DNA of 64,000 nt from Rhodococcus sp. B7740 (GCF_000954115.1 NZ_CP010797.1:2418001-2482000); one strand, 5' to 3'. Shown: positions 27,860-37,574, counted from the stretch's first letter. Notes: generated by a model from the sequence alone, not told the origin. A program made the numbers and translations.

Positions 27860-29554
27860 GTGAGCACCCCGTCCAGTACCCCCGACGTCGACGCCACGAT
27901 CGACGGGTCCGGACCGGCAGCGCTCGACGAGTCCGGAACCACCCGCAGCCGGGCCACAGAGCTCGAGACCGAGGTCGCGAGGCGTCGAACATTCGCGGTG
28001 ATCTCGCACCCCGACGCCGGCAAGTCGACGCTCACCGAGGCCCTCGCCCTGCATGCGCGCGTCATCTCCGAGGCCGGAGCCATCCACGGCAAAGCCGGCC
28101 GCCGCTCCACCGTCTCCGACTGGATGGAGATGGAGAAGGCCCGTGGCATCTCGGTGAGTTCGACTGCGCTGCAGTTCAATTACCAGACCTCCCCCGACGC
28201 GGAGATCACCAACGTCATCAACCTCGTCGACACCCCCGGCCACGCCGACTTCTCCGAGGACACCTACCGCGTGCTCACCGCCGTCGACGCGGCCGTGATG
28301 CTGATCGACGCCGCCAAGGGTCTGGAGCCGCAGACCCTCAAGCTGTTCCAGGTGTGCCGCCAGTTCGGCATCCCGGTCATCACCGTCATCAACAAGTGGG
28401 ACCGCCCGGGCCAGTCGCCGCTCGAGCTGCTCGACGAGATCGAGTCGCGGATCGGCCTGACTCCGACGCCTCTCTACTGGCCCGTCGGGATCGCCGGCGA
28501 CTTCCGCGGCCTGCTCGACGTACAGGACGGGAGCTACATCCGGTTCACCCGTACCGCCGGTGGTGCGACCATCGCGCCCGAGGAATTCATGACGGCCGAG
28601 GCCGCCGCCGAACGTGAGGGCGTCGACTGGGACACCGCCGTCGAGGAAAGTGATTTGCTGATCTCGAGCGGTCAGCAACACGATCAGGAGATGTTCCTGG
28701 CCGGTCAGACGTCGCCGGTGATCTTCGGCTCCGCGATGCTCAACTTCGGCGTCCGGCAGATTCTCGACACCCTCGTCGCTCTGGCACCCGCCCCCGGCGC
28801 GCGCGACGACGTCTCGGGCGGGGTACGCGAGGTCACCGATCCGTTCAGCGCCGTCGTGTTCAAGGTGCAGGCAGGCATGGACACCGCGCACCGCGACCGC
28901 CTGGCGTTCATGCGCGTGGTCTCCGGAGTGTTCGAGCGCGGCATGGTCGTCACCCACTCGCAAACCAAGAAGCCGTTCACCACCAAGTACGCGTTGACTG
29001 TGTTCGGTCGCGATCGTACGACCGTCGAGAACGCCTATCCGGGAGACATCGTCGGCCTCGTCAACGCGACCGCACTCGCCCCGGGGCACACGCTCTACAC
29101 CGACAAGAAGGTCGAGTTCCCGCCCATTCCGTCGTTTGCGCCCGAGCACTTCTCGGCACTGCGGGTCGACAGCGCCGACAAGTACAAGAAGTTCCGCCGG
29201 GCCGTCGAGCAACTCGACTCCGAAGGCGTGGTTCAGGTGCTGCGCAACGACATTCGCGGCGACGCCTCCCCCGTGCTCGCCGCCGTCGGACCCATGCAGT
29301 TCGAGGTGGTCACCGCACGAATGAAGACCGAGTTCGGCGTCGACGCCCGAATGGAACCGCTCGGATACTCCCTTGCCCGACGCACCGACGCGGCCTCGGC
29401 CGTCGAGTTGGGTCGCCAGCGCGGTGTCGAGGTCTTCACCCGCACCGACGGTGCGCTGCTGGCACTGGTGAGCGACAAGTGGCGTCTGCAGTACATCCAG
29501 AAGGAGATGCCCGAGCTGACTCTCGAACCACTCGTCGCCGCGGGTGATCAGTAG
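27860..29554 (+). CDS. prfC: Peptide chain release factor 3
   Basis: GTPase that recycles RF1/RF2 from the ribosome. G1 is SHPDAGKST, the switch II region is DTPGHADFSED, G4 is NKWDR, and RF3-specific segments such as HGKAGRRSTVSDWM follow. At 564 residues it is slightly longer than usual because of a ~35-residue acidic, Thr/Ser-rich N-terminal extension. GTG 27860 follows AGGAGAATGAGG. Its 3' end overlaps pnuC by 11 nt. Confidence 0.96.
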   Translation: MSTPSSTPDVDATIDGSGPAALDESGTTRSRATELETEVARRRTFAVISHPDAGKSTLTEALALHARVISEAGAIHGKAGRRSTVSDWMEMEKARGISVSSTALQFNYQTSPDAEITNVINLVDTPGHADFSEDTYRVLTAVDAAVMLIDAAKGLEPQTLKLFQVCRQFGIPVITVINKWDRPGQSPLELLDEIESRIGLTPTPLYWPVGIAGDFRGLLDVQDGSYIRFTRTAGGATIAPEEFMTAEAAAEREGVDWDTAVEESDLLISSGQQHDQEMFLAGQTSPVIFGSAMLNFGVRQILDTLVALAPAPGARDDVSGGVREVTDPFSAVVFKVQAGMDTAHRDRLAFMRVVSGVFERGMVVTHSQTKKPFTTKYALTVFGRDRTTVENAYPGDIVGLVNATALAPGHTLYTDKKVEFPPIPSFAPEHFSALRVDSADKYKKFRRAVEQLDSEGVVQVLRNDIRGDASPVLAAVGPMQFEVVTARMKTEFGVDARMEPLGYSLARRTDAASAVELGRQRGVEVFTRTDGALLALVSDKWRLQYIQKEMPELTLEPLVAAGDQ

Positions 29555-30215
29555 CACCGGCGTGCTGATCGATCTGCTCGACGCAGAGTTCTCCGTACTG
29601 GGGCACCCGATTCTGTGGCGTGAGGTGGTCGGCAACGGTTTCGGCTTGCTCTCGGCGATCGGCGGGATGCGGCGCGTCGTGTGGGCGTGGCCGGTGGGGA
29701 TCATCGGCAATGCGCTGCTGTTCACGGTCTTCCTCGGCGGCGTGTTCCACACTCCGCAGGCTCTCGATCTGTACGGCCAGGCCGGGCGACAACTGATGTT
29801 CATCGCGGTGAGCGTCTACGGGTTGATGCGTTGGCTGCGGGACTCCAAACGGTCGGGGGCAGCGGTTCTACCGCGGTGGGGCACGGCGCGGGAGCGGACC
29901 GCGATGATCGTCGTCGCGATCGTCGGCACGGTGCTGTTCGCGCAACTGTTCGGCTACCTCGGCTCGTTCGGCAAGTGGGCCGACGCGTGGATCTTCACCG
30001 GATCCATGCTGGCGACCTTCGGAATGGCGCGTGGACTCACCGAGTTCTGGCTGATCTGGATCGCGGTGGACATCGTGGGCGTTCCGCTGCTGATCGTCGC
30101 CGGGTTTTATCCCTCCGCGGTTCTCTACCTGGTGTATGCCGCGTTCGTGGCCTGGGGTTTTGCCGTGTGGTTCAGAGTTCAGAACAAGAACTTCGGTCAA
30201 AAAATGGCGTCGTAA
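29544..30215 (+). CDS. pnuC: PnuC-type nicotinamide riboside (vitamin) transporter
   Basis: A 223-residue membrane protein with about seven helices. Conserved PnuC elements include WAWPVGIIGNALL, LYGQAGRQLMF and EFWLIWIAVDIVGVPL. It facilitates uptake of nicotinamide riboside in studied relatives; related forms carry thiamine, so the substrate is not certain. GTG 29544 overlaps the prfC 3' end, so the two are co-transcribed. Confidence 0.9.
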   Translation: MISSTGVLIDLLDAEFSVLGHPILWREVVGNGFGLLSAIGGMRRVVWAWPVGIIGNALLFTVFLGGVFHTPQALDLYGQAGRQLMFIAVSVYGLMRWLRDSKRSGAAVLPRWGTARERTAMIVVAIVGTVLFAQLFGYLGSFGKWADAWIFTGSMLATFGMARGLTEFWLIWIAVDIVGVPLLIVAGFYPSAVLYLVYAAFVAWGFAVWFRVQNKNFGQKMAS

Positions 30216-30361
30216 ACAATCGTGATGATACTCTCAGCGTGTCCGAACAAACTTCGAGTACGTTTCTGCGTGCTCGACGCCGAGTAGCCCGTCCTGATCG
30301 ATGCCCGATCGTGACATCTCGGCGCGGAACCACCTGGGATCACAATGAAGTGGAAAACGAC

Positions 30362-31021
30362 ATGACTAAGGGATCGAACTACCCATTGGCCGGGATCAAG
30401 GTCGGTGGCGTTCCTGCGCATCGTTTGGCGACGCCGCCGAAGTCCGACTCCACTTCACCCGCCGGTGGCCGCACCGATTCTTCGGCGGCAGCGCCCGCCG
30501 AGAAGGCGGCCGAGACCTCTACCACCGAGAATTCGGAGGCAGTGGCCACGTCCACCGATAAGGCGTCCGCAACAACGCCTGCACCAGCAACGTCGTCCGT
30601 CACGGATTCAACGACCCCCCGCGCGGATCGACGTCGTCCAGAGAAGCCCGCCACGGAATCGAACGAGGTTGAAGTGACTACAAGCGATCAGATCTCAGAA
30701 CACGGCCTGCCCACCAACGGCCGCTCCACGTCTCACGGCTCCAGCTCCTCGCCGTCGCTCGGTCGCGGCCAGGGACCGGACCGTCGTACCGCCATGGGCG
30801 TCGCCTCGGTACGCATTGCAGGCCGCCTGACCCAGAACGAGCTCGGCAGCCGCACCGGCGACATCCGTACCCCCGACACCTCCGTCGGTCCCGACGAGCT
30901 GCTCCAGCTCCTCGGCGAATACCTCGTCTCGGGTGGCCTGCAGAACCCCGAGATCCACGTTCGCTCCAACGGCCAGACCATCGTGCTGGACCTGCAGAAC
31001 CCCGCCAAGGGCTACCGCTGA
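30362..31021 (+). CDS. Hypothetical protein with low-complexity N-terminus and conserved-looking C-terminal module
   Basis: A 219-residue protein that I do not recognise. Residues 20-100 are Ala/Thr/Ser/Glu-rich and probably disordered. The last ~80 residues are compact and look like a folded unit (GVASVRIAGRLTQNELGSRTGD, then DELLQLLGEYLVSGGLQNPEI). ATG 30362 is used; a GTG at 30239 in the same frame would add 41 residues but has no ribosome site. No membrane segment. It converges on the next gene with a 10-bp gap. Confidence 0.65.
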   Translation: MTKGSNYPLAGIKVGGVPAHRLATPPKSDSTSPAGGRTDSSAAAPAEKAAETSTTENSEAVATSTDKASATTPAPATSSVTDSTTPRADRRRPEKPATESNEVEVTTSDQISEHGLPTNGRSTSHGSSSSPSLGRGQGPDRRTAMGVASVRIAGRLTQNELGSRTGDIRTPDTSVGPDELLQLLGEYLVSGGLQNPEIHVRSNGQTIVLDLQNPAKGYR

Positions 31022-31031
31022 CCCCTACCGG

Positions 31032-32030
31032 TCACAACAGCTGCTGGAATGCCTCTGGTCGCACCATCTCGAGTACCAGAGGCTTCCATTGCGGCGCGCG
31101 GTCCTTGTCGACCAGCACTGCACGAACACCCTCGGCGAAGTCCGGTTCGGTGATGATCCACGTCGCCATCCGCAACTCCCGATCGAGGCATTCACGCAAC
31201 GTGCTGTCGGCCCCGCGTGTGATCAGCGCGTCGGTTGCCATCAGGGACGTGGGCGACAGCGTCGCCAACTGAGTCTTCGTCGTCCGCGACCAGGGCGTGT
31301 CGCACACCAGCGCATCGATGATGTCGACGAGTGAGCTCCTCTCGAACACTGCAGCCACCGCCTCCGCGTCGAACGACAGTTCGGTGGTCGACGGCGCAGT
31401 GGTGTATCGATCCAACACCTCGTCCAGATCCATGCCTGCGAGGATGTCCGCCTTCAGATCGGACACGACCTCGCTCGGGCAGAAATGCGTCGCCAATCCC
31501 AGTGCGAGCGCATCGGTTCCGGTGATACGAGTTCCCGTCAGCGCCAGGTACCGTCCGGCATGGCCCGGCAGGCGCGAGAGAAAGTAGCTCGACCCCACAT
31601 CCGGCACGAAACCGATCGCCGTCTCCGGCATCGCCAACACGGCGTTCTCGGTGACGATGCGGACGCTACCGTGAATCGAAATTCCCAGGCCACCACCGAA
31701 AGCCGCCGCTTCGATGACGGCGACGTACGGCTTGGGGTAGCCGGCAATCACCTCGTCGAGGTCGTACTCCGCCGCGAAGTACGCCGGGCCCGCCTCGTGG
31801 TCACCGTCGACGACGGCCTGCCGAATCGCCTTGATGTCACCGCCGGCGCAGAACGCCCGAGGTGAACTGCTCGTCACCAGAACAGAAGTGACCTCATCGT
31901 CGTCTCGCCACGCATCGAGTGCGGCGCGGATCCCGTCGATCATCGCACCGTTCAACGAGTTCAGAGCCTCCGGCCGGTTCAGGACGATATGCCCCACTCC
32001 GCCCACGGTCTCGGCTTCGACAACGGCCAC
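31032..32030 (-). CDS. Enoyl-CoA hydratase/isomerase family protein, 3-hydroxyisobutyryl-CoA hydrolase type
   Basis: A 332-residue crotonase-fold enzyme. The N-terminus IVLNRPEALNSLNGAMI and the oxyanion loops SSPRAFCAGGDIKA and AAFGGGLGISIHGSVRI are clear. The following MPETAIGFVPDVGSSYFLSRLPG, with its conserved Glu and Asp, is typical of the HIBCH subgroup, as is the length of over 330. It probably acts in valine catabolism. GTG 32030 sits behind AAGGAG; the frame stays open to a GTG at 32051. Confidence 0.88.
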   Translation of the reverse strand: MAVVEAETVGGVGHIVLNRPEALNSLNGAMIDGIRAALDAWRDDDEVTSVLVTSSSPRAFCAGGDIKAIRQAVVDGDHEAGPAYFAAEYDLDEVIAGYPKPYVAVIEAAAFGGGLGISIHGSVRIVTENAVLAMPETAIGFVPDVGSSYFLSRLPGHAGRYLALTGTRITGTDALALGLATHFCPSEVVSDLKADILAGMDLDEVLDRYTTAPSTTELSFDAEAVAAVFERSSLVDIIDALVCDTPWSRTTKTQLATLSPTSLMATDALITRGADSTLRECLDRELRMATWIITEPDFAEGVRAVLVDKDRAPQWKPLVLEMVRPEAFQQLL

Positions 32031-32075
32031 TGTTGACTCCTTCACACGCACCTCGTTCGACGCGTAACAGTAGCG

Positions 32076-32759
32076 CTATTCGCGAGACTCGACCGACCGT
32101 GGACGCGCGTCAGCGGGAATGTCGGCGGGAGGACACGGCCGCTCCTCGGCAGTGAACCATCCACGATAGAGGAACAGCTGCCCGAGCACCGGGCTCTTCA
32201 CCTCGATCTCGATGCGATGCCGTTCCTCGGCCGCATCCCACCACTCGCGACCGATCGTCACCGCCGACGCCGGCTTCGGCAACTTCGGCGCAAGAGGGCC
32301 GAGCAGGAATCGCGGAACCTCGCTCTCGAGCACCAGTCCACCATCGGCATCGACCTCACACCTGGTGTGCACCACCATGTCCGACGAGAAGCCCAGGTAG
32401 TCCAAGGCATACGCGTCGGACTCGGCGGAGGACACCATCACCGAGTTCATTCCCTGCGGGCGACCGGCGAAAGCAAAACGCCGCACGAAAGACATTGTCT
32501 CGCGGCCCAGTTCGTCGACATACGCATAGTTGGCGATGGTGAACGGCACGTCCTTGCCCACACCCGCGGGAAAGAGTCCACGCTTGCGGCCGGCCCACAG
32601 CAACGGCGGCGGCACGAGCCGAGAGTGCGTCATCTCCTCCATCACGCCCACCCCGAACTGGGCGAGATCGTCCGAGGACTGCAATCCGAAGCGCCACTGA
32701 ACCTTGGGATGCAGACGGGCGAAGTCCGAACCGAGTACTTCCGCGACGACCGATGTCAT
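32076..32759 (-). CDS. DUF4166-like protein
   Basis: A 227-residue soluble protein of unknown function. It resembles the DUF4166 family: it opens with LGSDFARLHPKVQWRFGL, then has a MSFVRRFAF segment and a closing region rich in charged beta strands (WWDAAEERHRIEIEVKSPVLG). ATG 32759. Members are often found beside saccharopine-dehydrogenase-like or lipid genes. Here it stands alone between the hydratase-fold gene and a palindromic repeat. Confidence 0.68.
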   Translation of the reverse strand: MTSVVAEVLGSDFARLHPKVQWRFGLQSSDDLAQFGVGVMEEMTHSRLVPPPLLWAGRKRGLFPAGVGKDVPFTIANYAYVDELGRETMSFVRRFAFAGRPQGMNSVMVSSAESDAYALDYLGFSSDMVVHTRCEVDADGGLVLESEVPRFLLGPLAPKLPKPASAVTIGREWWDAAEERHRIEIEVKSPVLGQLFLYRGWFTAEERPCPPADIPADARPRSVESRE

Positions 32760-32783
32760 GACTCCAGTATGCGCTGCGCGCAG

Positions 32784-32823
32784 GTGAGCGAAACTTCGTA
32801 GCAGATTACGAATTACCGCTCAC
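32784..32823. repeat. 40-bp palindromic repeat, copy 2
   Basis: GTGAGCGAAACTTCGTAG at the left and TTACGAATTACCGCTCAC at the right, between the DUF4166-like start and the ABC-F stop. The flank TATGCGCTGCGCGCAG is nearly identical to that of copy 4, so the repeat unit extends beyond the 40 bp on this side. Confidence 0.88.
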
Positions 32824-32835
32824 GTGCCGCAGGCT

Positions 32836-34632
32836 CTACTCCAGCTCGGCGGCCAGTTCCATCCAGCGTTCCTCGGCGACATCCTTGTCCGCGAGGACCT
32901 GCTTGAGCTCGGTGTCGAGGGCGACGAGCTTGCCCTGCTCGGTGGACGCGTCGACGAGTTCGGCATGCAACTCGACCTCACGCTTGGAGAGCCGAAGGAC
33001 GAGCTTTTCGAGCTTGCTCAGTTCCTTACGGGCCGCGCGCTCGGACGCCGCATCCCGGGTCGCCTTCTTCGGCAACGCGCCGGTGGTCAACGAATCCGGA
33101 GTGGCCTCGGCCGCGAGAACCGACCGGCGACGCAGGTACTCGTCGATCCCGCCGGGCAGATTGGTGAGCTTGCCGTCGCCGAACAGTGCCCAGGTGGAAT
33201 CACAGATCCGCTCGATCAGGTACCGATCGTGACTGATGACGACGAGGGTGCCCGCCCAGCCGTCGAGGATGTCCTCGAGCTGCTGCAGGGTGTCGATGTC
33301 GAGATCGTTGGTGGGCTCGTCGAGCAACAGCACGTTCGGCTCGGCCATCAACACGCGCGTCAGCTGGAGGCGACGACGCTCACCGCCGGAGAGATCTCCG
33401 ACGGGGGTGCGCTGACGCGCCGGGGTGAAGCCGAGCCGCTCCGCGAGCTGCCCGGCCGAGATCTCGCGGTCACCCAACGTAATCCGCTCGGCCACTTCCT
33501 TGACCGCATCGAGAACACGCAGCTTCTTGGGTAGGTCGTCCAATTCCTGCTTGAGCCAACCGATCTTGACCGTCTGGCCCTGGATGCGCTTACCCGCAGC
33601 AGGCTGCAGTTCACCGGCGAGCGTGCGGAGCATCGTGGTCTTGCCCGAACCGTTGACTCCGACCAGGCCGACGCGCTCACCGGGGGCCAGACGCCAGGTG
33701 AAGTCCTTCACCAGTTCTCGGCCGTCGGGAGTCTCCAGGCGCGCGTCCTCGAGTTCGATGACGACCTTGCCGAGACGACGCTGAGCGAACGAGGACAACG
33801 CGACGGAGTCACGCGGAGCCGGAACGTCGGCGATCAGAGCCTCGGCCGCCTCGATGCGGTACTTCGGCTTGGAGGTACGAGCCGGGGCACCGCGGCGCAG
33901 CCACGCCAACTCCTTGCGCGCGAGGTTGCGTCGACGCTCCTCGGACGCGTCGGCCTGACGGGACCGCTCGGCGCGCGCGAACACCCAGTCGTTGTAGCCG
34001 CCCTCGTAGGCCTCGACGCCGCCGCCGACCACTTCCCACGTGCGATTGGCGACCGTGTCGAGGAACCAGCGATCGTGGGTGACGACCACCAGCGCACTGC
34101 GACGGCTGACCAGGTGCGCGGCCAACCACTGCACGCCCTCGACATCGAGGTGGTTGGTCGGCTCGTCGAGCACCAGCAGATCGAGATCCTGAACCAGGGC
34201 CGCTGCCAACGCAACTCGTCGACGCTCGCCGCCCGAGAGGTTGTCGATCGACGCGTCGAGTCCCGAACTCCCTGCAGGCCCGAGGTCGGCGATACCGATG
34301 CCGGTCAAGATGTTTCGCACCCGAGAGTCACCCGCCCACTCGTGCTCGGCCATTCCGAGTGGGTCGAGGACCACCTGGCCGACGGTCGACCCCGGAGGCA
34401 ACACGCCGCGCTGGGTGACGACGGCCATGCGCAGGCCGTTGACCCGGCTGACACGTCCCGAATCGGGCGGTTCGATGCCGGCGAGAACCTCGAGGGTAGT
34501 GGTCTTACCGCCGCCGTTGAGACCGACCATGCCGATGCGTTCGCCCTCCTGCACGCCGAGCGAGACGCCGTCGAGCAGTGGCTTGACGCCGAAGGACTTG
34601 CTGACGTTTTCGAGATTGACGAGATTGACCAT
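32836..34632 (-). CDS. ABC-F family ATPase (Uup-like)
   Basis: A soluble protein with two fused ABC ATPase domains and no membrane segments. Walker A motifs are GLNGGGKTT and GVNGSGKTT, and both halves have LSGGERRR signatures. The interdomain linker is rich in Arg and charged residues. The C-terminal ~70 residues (ASERAARKELSKLEKLVLRL onward) form a predicted coiled coil, as in Uup. ABC-F proteins act on the ribosome, some as antibiotic-resistance factors. ATG 34632 overlaps the ispE stop (TGATG). Rather than drug resistance, the chromosomal housekeeping setting suggests a translation-related role. Confidence 0.92.
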   Translation of the reverse strand: MVNLVNLENVSKSFGVKPLLDGVSLGVQEGERIGMVGLNGGGKTTTLEVLAGIEPPDSGRVSRVNGLRMAVVTQRGVLPPGSTVGQVVLDPLGMAEHEWAGDSRVRNILTGIGIADLGPAGSSGLDASIDNLSGGERRRVALAAALVQDLDLLVLDEPTNHLDVEGVQWLAAHLVSRRSALVVVTHDRWFLDTVANRTWEVVGGGVEAYEGGYNDWVFARAERSRQADASEERRRNLARKELAWLRRGAPARTSKPKYRIEAAEALIADVPAPRDSVALSSFAQRRLGKVVIELEDARLETPDGRELVKDFTWRLAPGERVGLVGVNGSGKTTMLRTLAGELQPAAGKRIQGQTVKIGWLKQELDDLPKKLRVLDAVKEVAERITLGDREISAGQLAERLGFTPARQRTPVGDLSGGERRRLQLTRVLMAEPNVLLLDEPTNDLDIDTLQQLEDILDGWAGTLVVISHDRYLIERICDSTWALFGDGKLTNLPGGIDEYLRRRSVLAAEATPDSLTTGALPKKATRDAASERAARKELSKLEKLVLRLSKREVELHAELVDASTEQGKLVALDTELKQVLADKDVAEERWMELAAELE

Positions 34633-35567
34633 CAGGAAAAACCAATCGATTCACTAGTGACAACACGAGCACCGGGAACCGGTCCACTCGCAACACGGAC
34701 GGTGCGGCACACACCGGCACCGGACAATTCAGCGCTCACCGACACCGCCGCGTCGGCGTCGGCGCACAGAAACGCGCAGGTGGGGCCCGAGCCGGACACG
34801 ATGCCCGCCAATGCCCCGGCGGTGACTCCCGCGCGCAGCGTGCGACGCAACTGCGGCATCAGCGAGACCGCAGCGGCCTGCAGGTCGTTGCCGAGCAACG
34901 GCGCGAGTGCACGCGCATCGCCGGACGCCAGCGCATGCATCAGATCCTCGGTGCCGCCGAGGCGAGGCGGATCGCCCTTGGCCCGCAACTCGTCGAGTTC
35001 GTTGTACACGGCAGGCGTTTGCAGACCACCCTTCGCCAACGCCAGCACCCAGTGAAAACTGTTGCGCGAGAGCACCGGAAGCAGCTTCTCCCCGCGACCG
35101 GTTCCGACCGCGGTTCCGCCGTGCAACGAGAAGGGCACGTCGCTCCCGAGTTGAGCCGCCACCTCGTCGAGCTCGTCACGCGAGAGATCGAGATGCCACA
35201 TCGCGTTCAGTGCCACCAGGGTCGCGGCAGCGTCGGCACTTCCGCCTGCCATCCCACCGGCCACCGGAATTCCCTTGTCGATGGTGATCTCCACCGACGG
35301 CTCTCGCCCGACCCGACGGCCCAGCAACTCGGCGGCCTTCCACACCAGATTCCGCGAATCGGTGGGAACCACCCTCGCGTCGTCACCGCGCACCCGAACC
35401 GAGAGCGTCTTGGCCGGAATCACCGACAGTTCGTCCGAGAGCGAGAGCGCCTGAAACACCGTCGTCAGCTCGTGAAAACCATCGGGACGCAGGTCACCGA
35501 CCGACAGATGCAGATTCACCTTCGACGGGGCCCGAACAACGACGGGTGTGGGAACGACAGACAGCAC
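34632..35567 (-). CDS. ispE: 4-diphosphocytidyl-2-C-methyl-D-erythritol kinase
   Basis: GHMP kinase of the MEP isoprenoid pathway. The 311 residues contain [21 protein letters not shown] at the N-terminus (Lys and His active-site region), the ATP loop [16 protein letters not shown], and the C-terminal [12 protein letters not shown] 35567 gives [16 protein letters not shown]; no strong ribosome site is visible, and the frame stays open much further. It is coupled to the ABC-F gene. In mycobacteria it directly follows ksgA, but here two plus-strand genes lie between. Confidence 0.95.
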   Translation of the reverse strand: MLSVVPTPVVVRAPSKVNLHLSVGDLRPDGFHELTTVFQALSLSDELSVIPAKTLSVRVRGDDARVVPTDSRNLVWKAAELLGRRVGREPSVEITIDKGIPVAGGMAGGSADAAATLVALNAMWHLDLSRDELDEVAAQLGSDVPFSLHGGTAVGTGRGEKLLPVLSRNSFHWVLALAKGGLQTPAVYNELDELRAKGDPPRLGGTEDLMHALASGDARALAPLLGNDLQAAAVSLMPQLRRTLRAGVTAGALAGIVSGSGPTCAFLCADADAAVSVSAELSGAGVCRTVRVASGPVPGARVVTSESIGFS

Positions 35568-35631
35568 GAGTAACCACAGTAGTGGAGAAACAACGCCCGA
35601 GTTCACCACCAGGGCGGCCTCCGGTGGGTAC

Positions 35632-35694
35632 TCGATGTGACGTTCAGTGGACTTTTGGGCGGTCGATGTCACATTCAGTGGACTTCGGGGGCGG
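35632..35694. repeat. Tandem ~31-bp direct repeat upstream of the WYL regulator
   Basis: Two adjacent units, 35632-35662 and 35663-35694, share TCGATGTSACRTTCAGTGGA followed by CTT and a G-rich end. They lie 56 bp upstream of the GTG of the WYL gene and 65 bp upstream of the ispE start. They could be operator sites for the regulator or the remnant of a mobile-element end. Confidence 0.75.
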
Positions 35695-35749
35695 GGATGA
35701 TCGGGCGATGTGGACCGAATATGTCCGCATTCGGTGGCATCGTGGGCCC

Positions 35750-36739
35750 GTGAAGGAAACATCGGCTCGGTTGTTGCGGCTGTTGTCTCTGCTGCAGACG
35801 CGTCGTGATTGGGCGGGCGCGGAATTGGCAGAGCGACTCGACGTCACTCCTCGCACGTTGCGGCGCGACGTGGACAAGCTGCGCGACATCGGTTATCCGG
35901 TCAATGCGACGCCGGGTGTCGGCGGTGGGTACCAGCTCGGTCCCGGCGCGGAGATGCCTCCGCTGCTGCTCGACGACGACGAGGCGCTGGCGGTGGCCTT
36001 CGGGTTGCAGTCCGCCGCCGGGGGCTCGGTCGCGGGTATCGGGGAGGCGTCGTTGCGGGCGTTGACGAAGTTGCGGCAGGTGATGCCCTCGCGCATCCAG
36101 CATCGGCTCGACGCGTTGCGCATCGACGTGGTGGAGAAGACACCCCGTTCGGCGGTGGATGCGTCGGTGCTGTCCACGGTGGCAGCGGTGTGCCACGGAC
36201 ACGAGCGGTTGCGGTTCGACTACCGCAAGCACGACGGTTCCGAGTCCAGGCGCGAGGTGGAGCCGTACAGCCTGGTGCGGGCGGGAGCGCGCTGGTACCT
36301 GCTGGGTTGGGATGTACTGCGGGAGGATTGGCGGTCGTATCGGGTTGATCGTCTGACTCCGAAGATTCCGACGGGTCCGCGGTTCACGCCCCGGGCGCTG
36401 CCGCCGGGAGGCGCGGCGTCGTTCGTCTCGAAGGGAATCGATCGTGCGTTCGCCAGAGTTCAGGCGCGGATCGCGTTGCACGCTCCGATCGAGACGATCG
36501 CGCCGATGATCGACGAGCAGTGGGGCACACTCGAATCCATCGACGACCGCACCTGCGCGGTGGTGTTGGCCGGGGATTCGCTGCCCTCGATCGCACGGTG
36601 GCTGGCGGCGTTCGACACCGATTTCACGGTGCTCGATCCACCGGAACTGCGCGAGGAATGCCGCATCGTGGCCGAGCGGCACGCGAGGCTGAACGAGCGA
36701 TACCTCGCGGCGGTTCACCCTCCGGTAACCGGTCCGTGA
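35750..36739 (+). CDS. WYL-domain transcriptional regulator
   Basis: A 329-residue regulator. The N-terminal winged HTH (HTH_11) is [35 protein letters not shown], quoted here as [13 protein letters not shown] and TPRTLRRDV. The central WYL domain has the triad ARWYLLGWD and basic residues in [10 protein letters not shown] that bind nucleic acid or nucleotides in relatives. A WCX C-terminal extension follows. It starts at GTG 35750. It is 12 bp upstream of a nuclease gene and is probably co-transcribed with it. WYL regulators control DNA-damage and phage-defence genes in several bacteria. Confidence 0.92.
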   Translation: MKETSARLLRLLSLLQTRRDWAGAELAERLDVTPRTLRRDVDKLRDIGYPVNATPGVGGGYQLGPGAEMPPLLLDDDEALAVAFGLQSAAGGSVAGIGEASLRALTKLRQVMPSRIQHRLDALRIDVVEKTPRSAVDASVLSTVAAVCHGHERLRFDYRKHDGSESRREVEPYSLVRAGARWYLLGWDVLREDWRSYRVDRLTPKIPTGPRFTPRALPPGGAASFVSKGIDRAFARVQARIALHAPIETIAPMIDEQWGTLESIDDRTCAVVLAGDSLPSIARWLAAFDTDFTVLDPPELREECRIVAERHARLNERYLAAVHPPVTGP

Positions 36740-36751
36740 GTCAATGGGCAG

Positions 36752-37567
36752 ATGACGACACCACTCGGTTTCGACCCGAAATTCCTGGCGGACATCGACG
36801 TTCCGTTGCCCGATCGCGCCGACGTGGTGGTGCTTGCGTACACGCACTTCTCGGTGTCCATCGACCCTGCCCGACGCCTCGCCGCGGTCACCGGCGTGAA
36901 CATCGACGGCGCGAGCCTGCAGGATGTCGGGCGGGGAGACAACTGGCGACTCGACGATCGGCTACCGGCTGCCCAGCAGGCCGGCAACGAGCTGTACAAG
37001 AACAACGACCTCGATCGCGGACATCTGGTTCGCAGGCGAGATCCGGTGTGGGGTGAGCGTGCGGTGGCCGAGCGCGCCAACGAGGACACGTTCCACTACA
37101 CCGTGTGCGCGCCACAGACGGCCACCCTGAATCAGTCGAAGACGCTGTGGCTGGGGCTGGAGGACTACGTGCTGGGAAACGCCGAGCAGTACGACCGAAA
37201 GCTCTCGGTGTTCAGCGGTTGCATCTTCGCCGACGACGATCCGATCTACCGCGGTGTCGCCATTCCGCGGCAGTTCTTCAAGATCGCGGCATGGTCGCAG
37301 GATTCGACTCCCGCATGCACCGGATACGTTCTCGACCAGTCGCCGTCCCTCGATCCGATCCTCGACAAGCCGTTACGACTCGAGACCGATCCCCCGCCCC
37401 TCGGCCCGTACCGGACGTACCAGGTTCCGGTGGCCGACATCGCGTCGATGACCGGCCTGGAGCTGGGTGTGTTGATCGAGGCCGATCGCTATGCACCGGT
37501 GGCTGCCGCTCGTGCGGAGGCGTCGAAGTGGACCGAGCTGACGCGACTGTCGGACATCCACCTGTAA
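36752..37567 (+). CDS. DRGH-type DNA/RNA non-specific endonuclease (NucA family)
   Basis: A 271-residue ββα-metal nuclease. The active site D88-R-G-H91 lies in NNDLDRGHLVRRRDP, with His91 the general base. The metal-binding Asn follows in PQTATLNQSKTLW. It has no signal peptide or membrane segment, unlike many secreted members, so it would act in the cytoplasm unless an immunity or control mechanism exists. It sits 12 bp after the WYL regulator and converges on ksgA with a 7-bp gap. Confidence 0.9.
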   Translation: MTTPLGFDPKFLADIDVPLPDRADVVVLAYTHFSVSIDPARRLAAVTGVNIDGASLQDVGRGDNWRLDDRLPAAQQAGNELYKNNDLDRGHLVRRRDPVWGERAVAERANEDTFHYTVCAPQTATLNQSKTLWLGLEDYVLGNAEQYDRKLSVFSGCIFADDDPIYRGVAIPRQFFKIAAWSQDSTPACTGYVLDQSPSLDPILDKPLRLETDPPPLGPYRTYQVPVADIASMTGLELGVLIEADRYAPVAAARAEASKWTELTRLSDIHL

Positions 37568-37574
37568 AGGGGCC

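Noticed and set aside
27614-29803. 729-codon minus-strand open frame
   Set aside because: Antisense to prfC, whose GTPase motifs are complete; the composition is that of a mirror frame.
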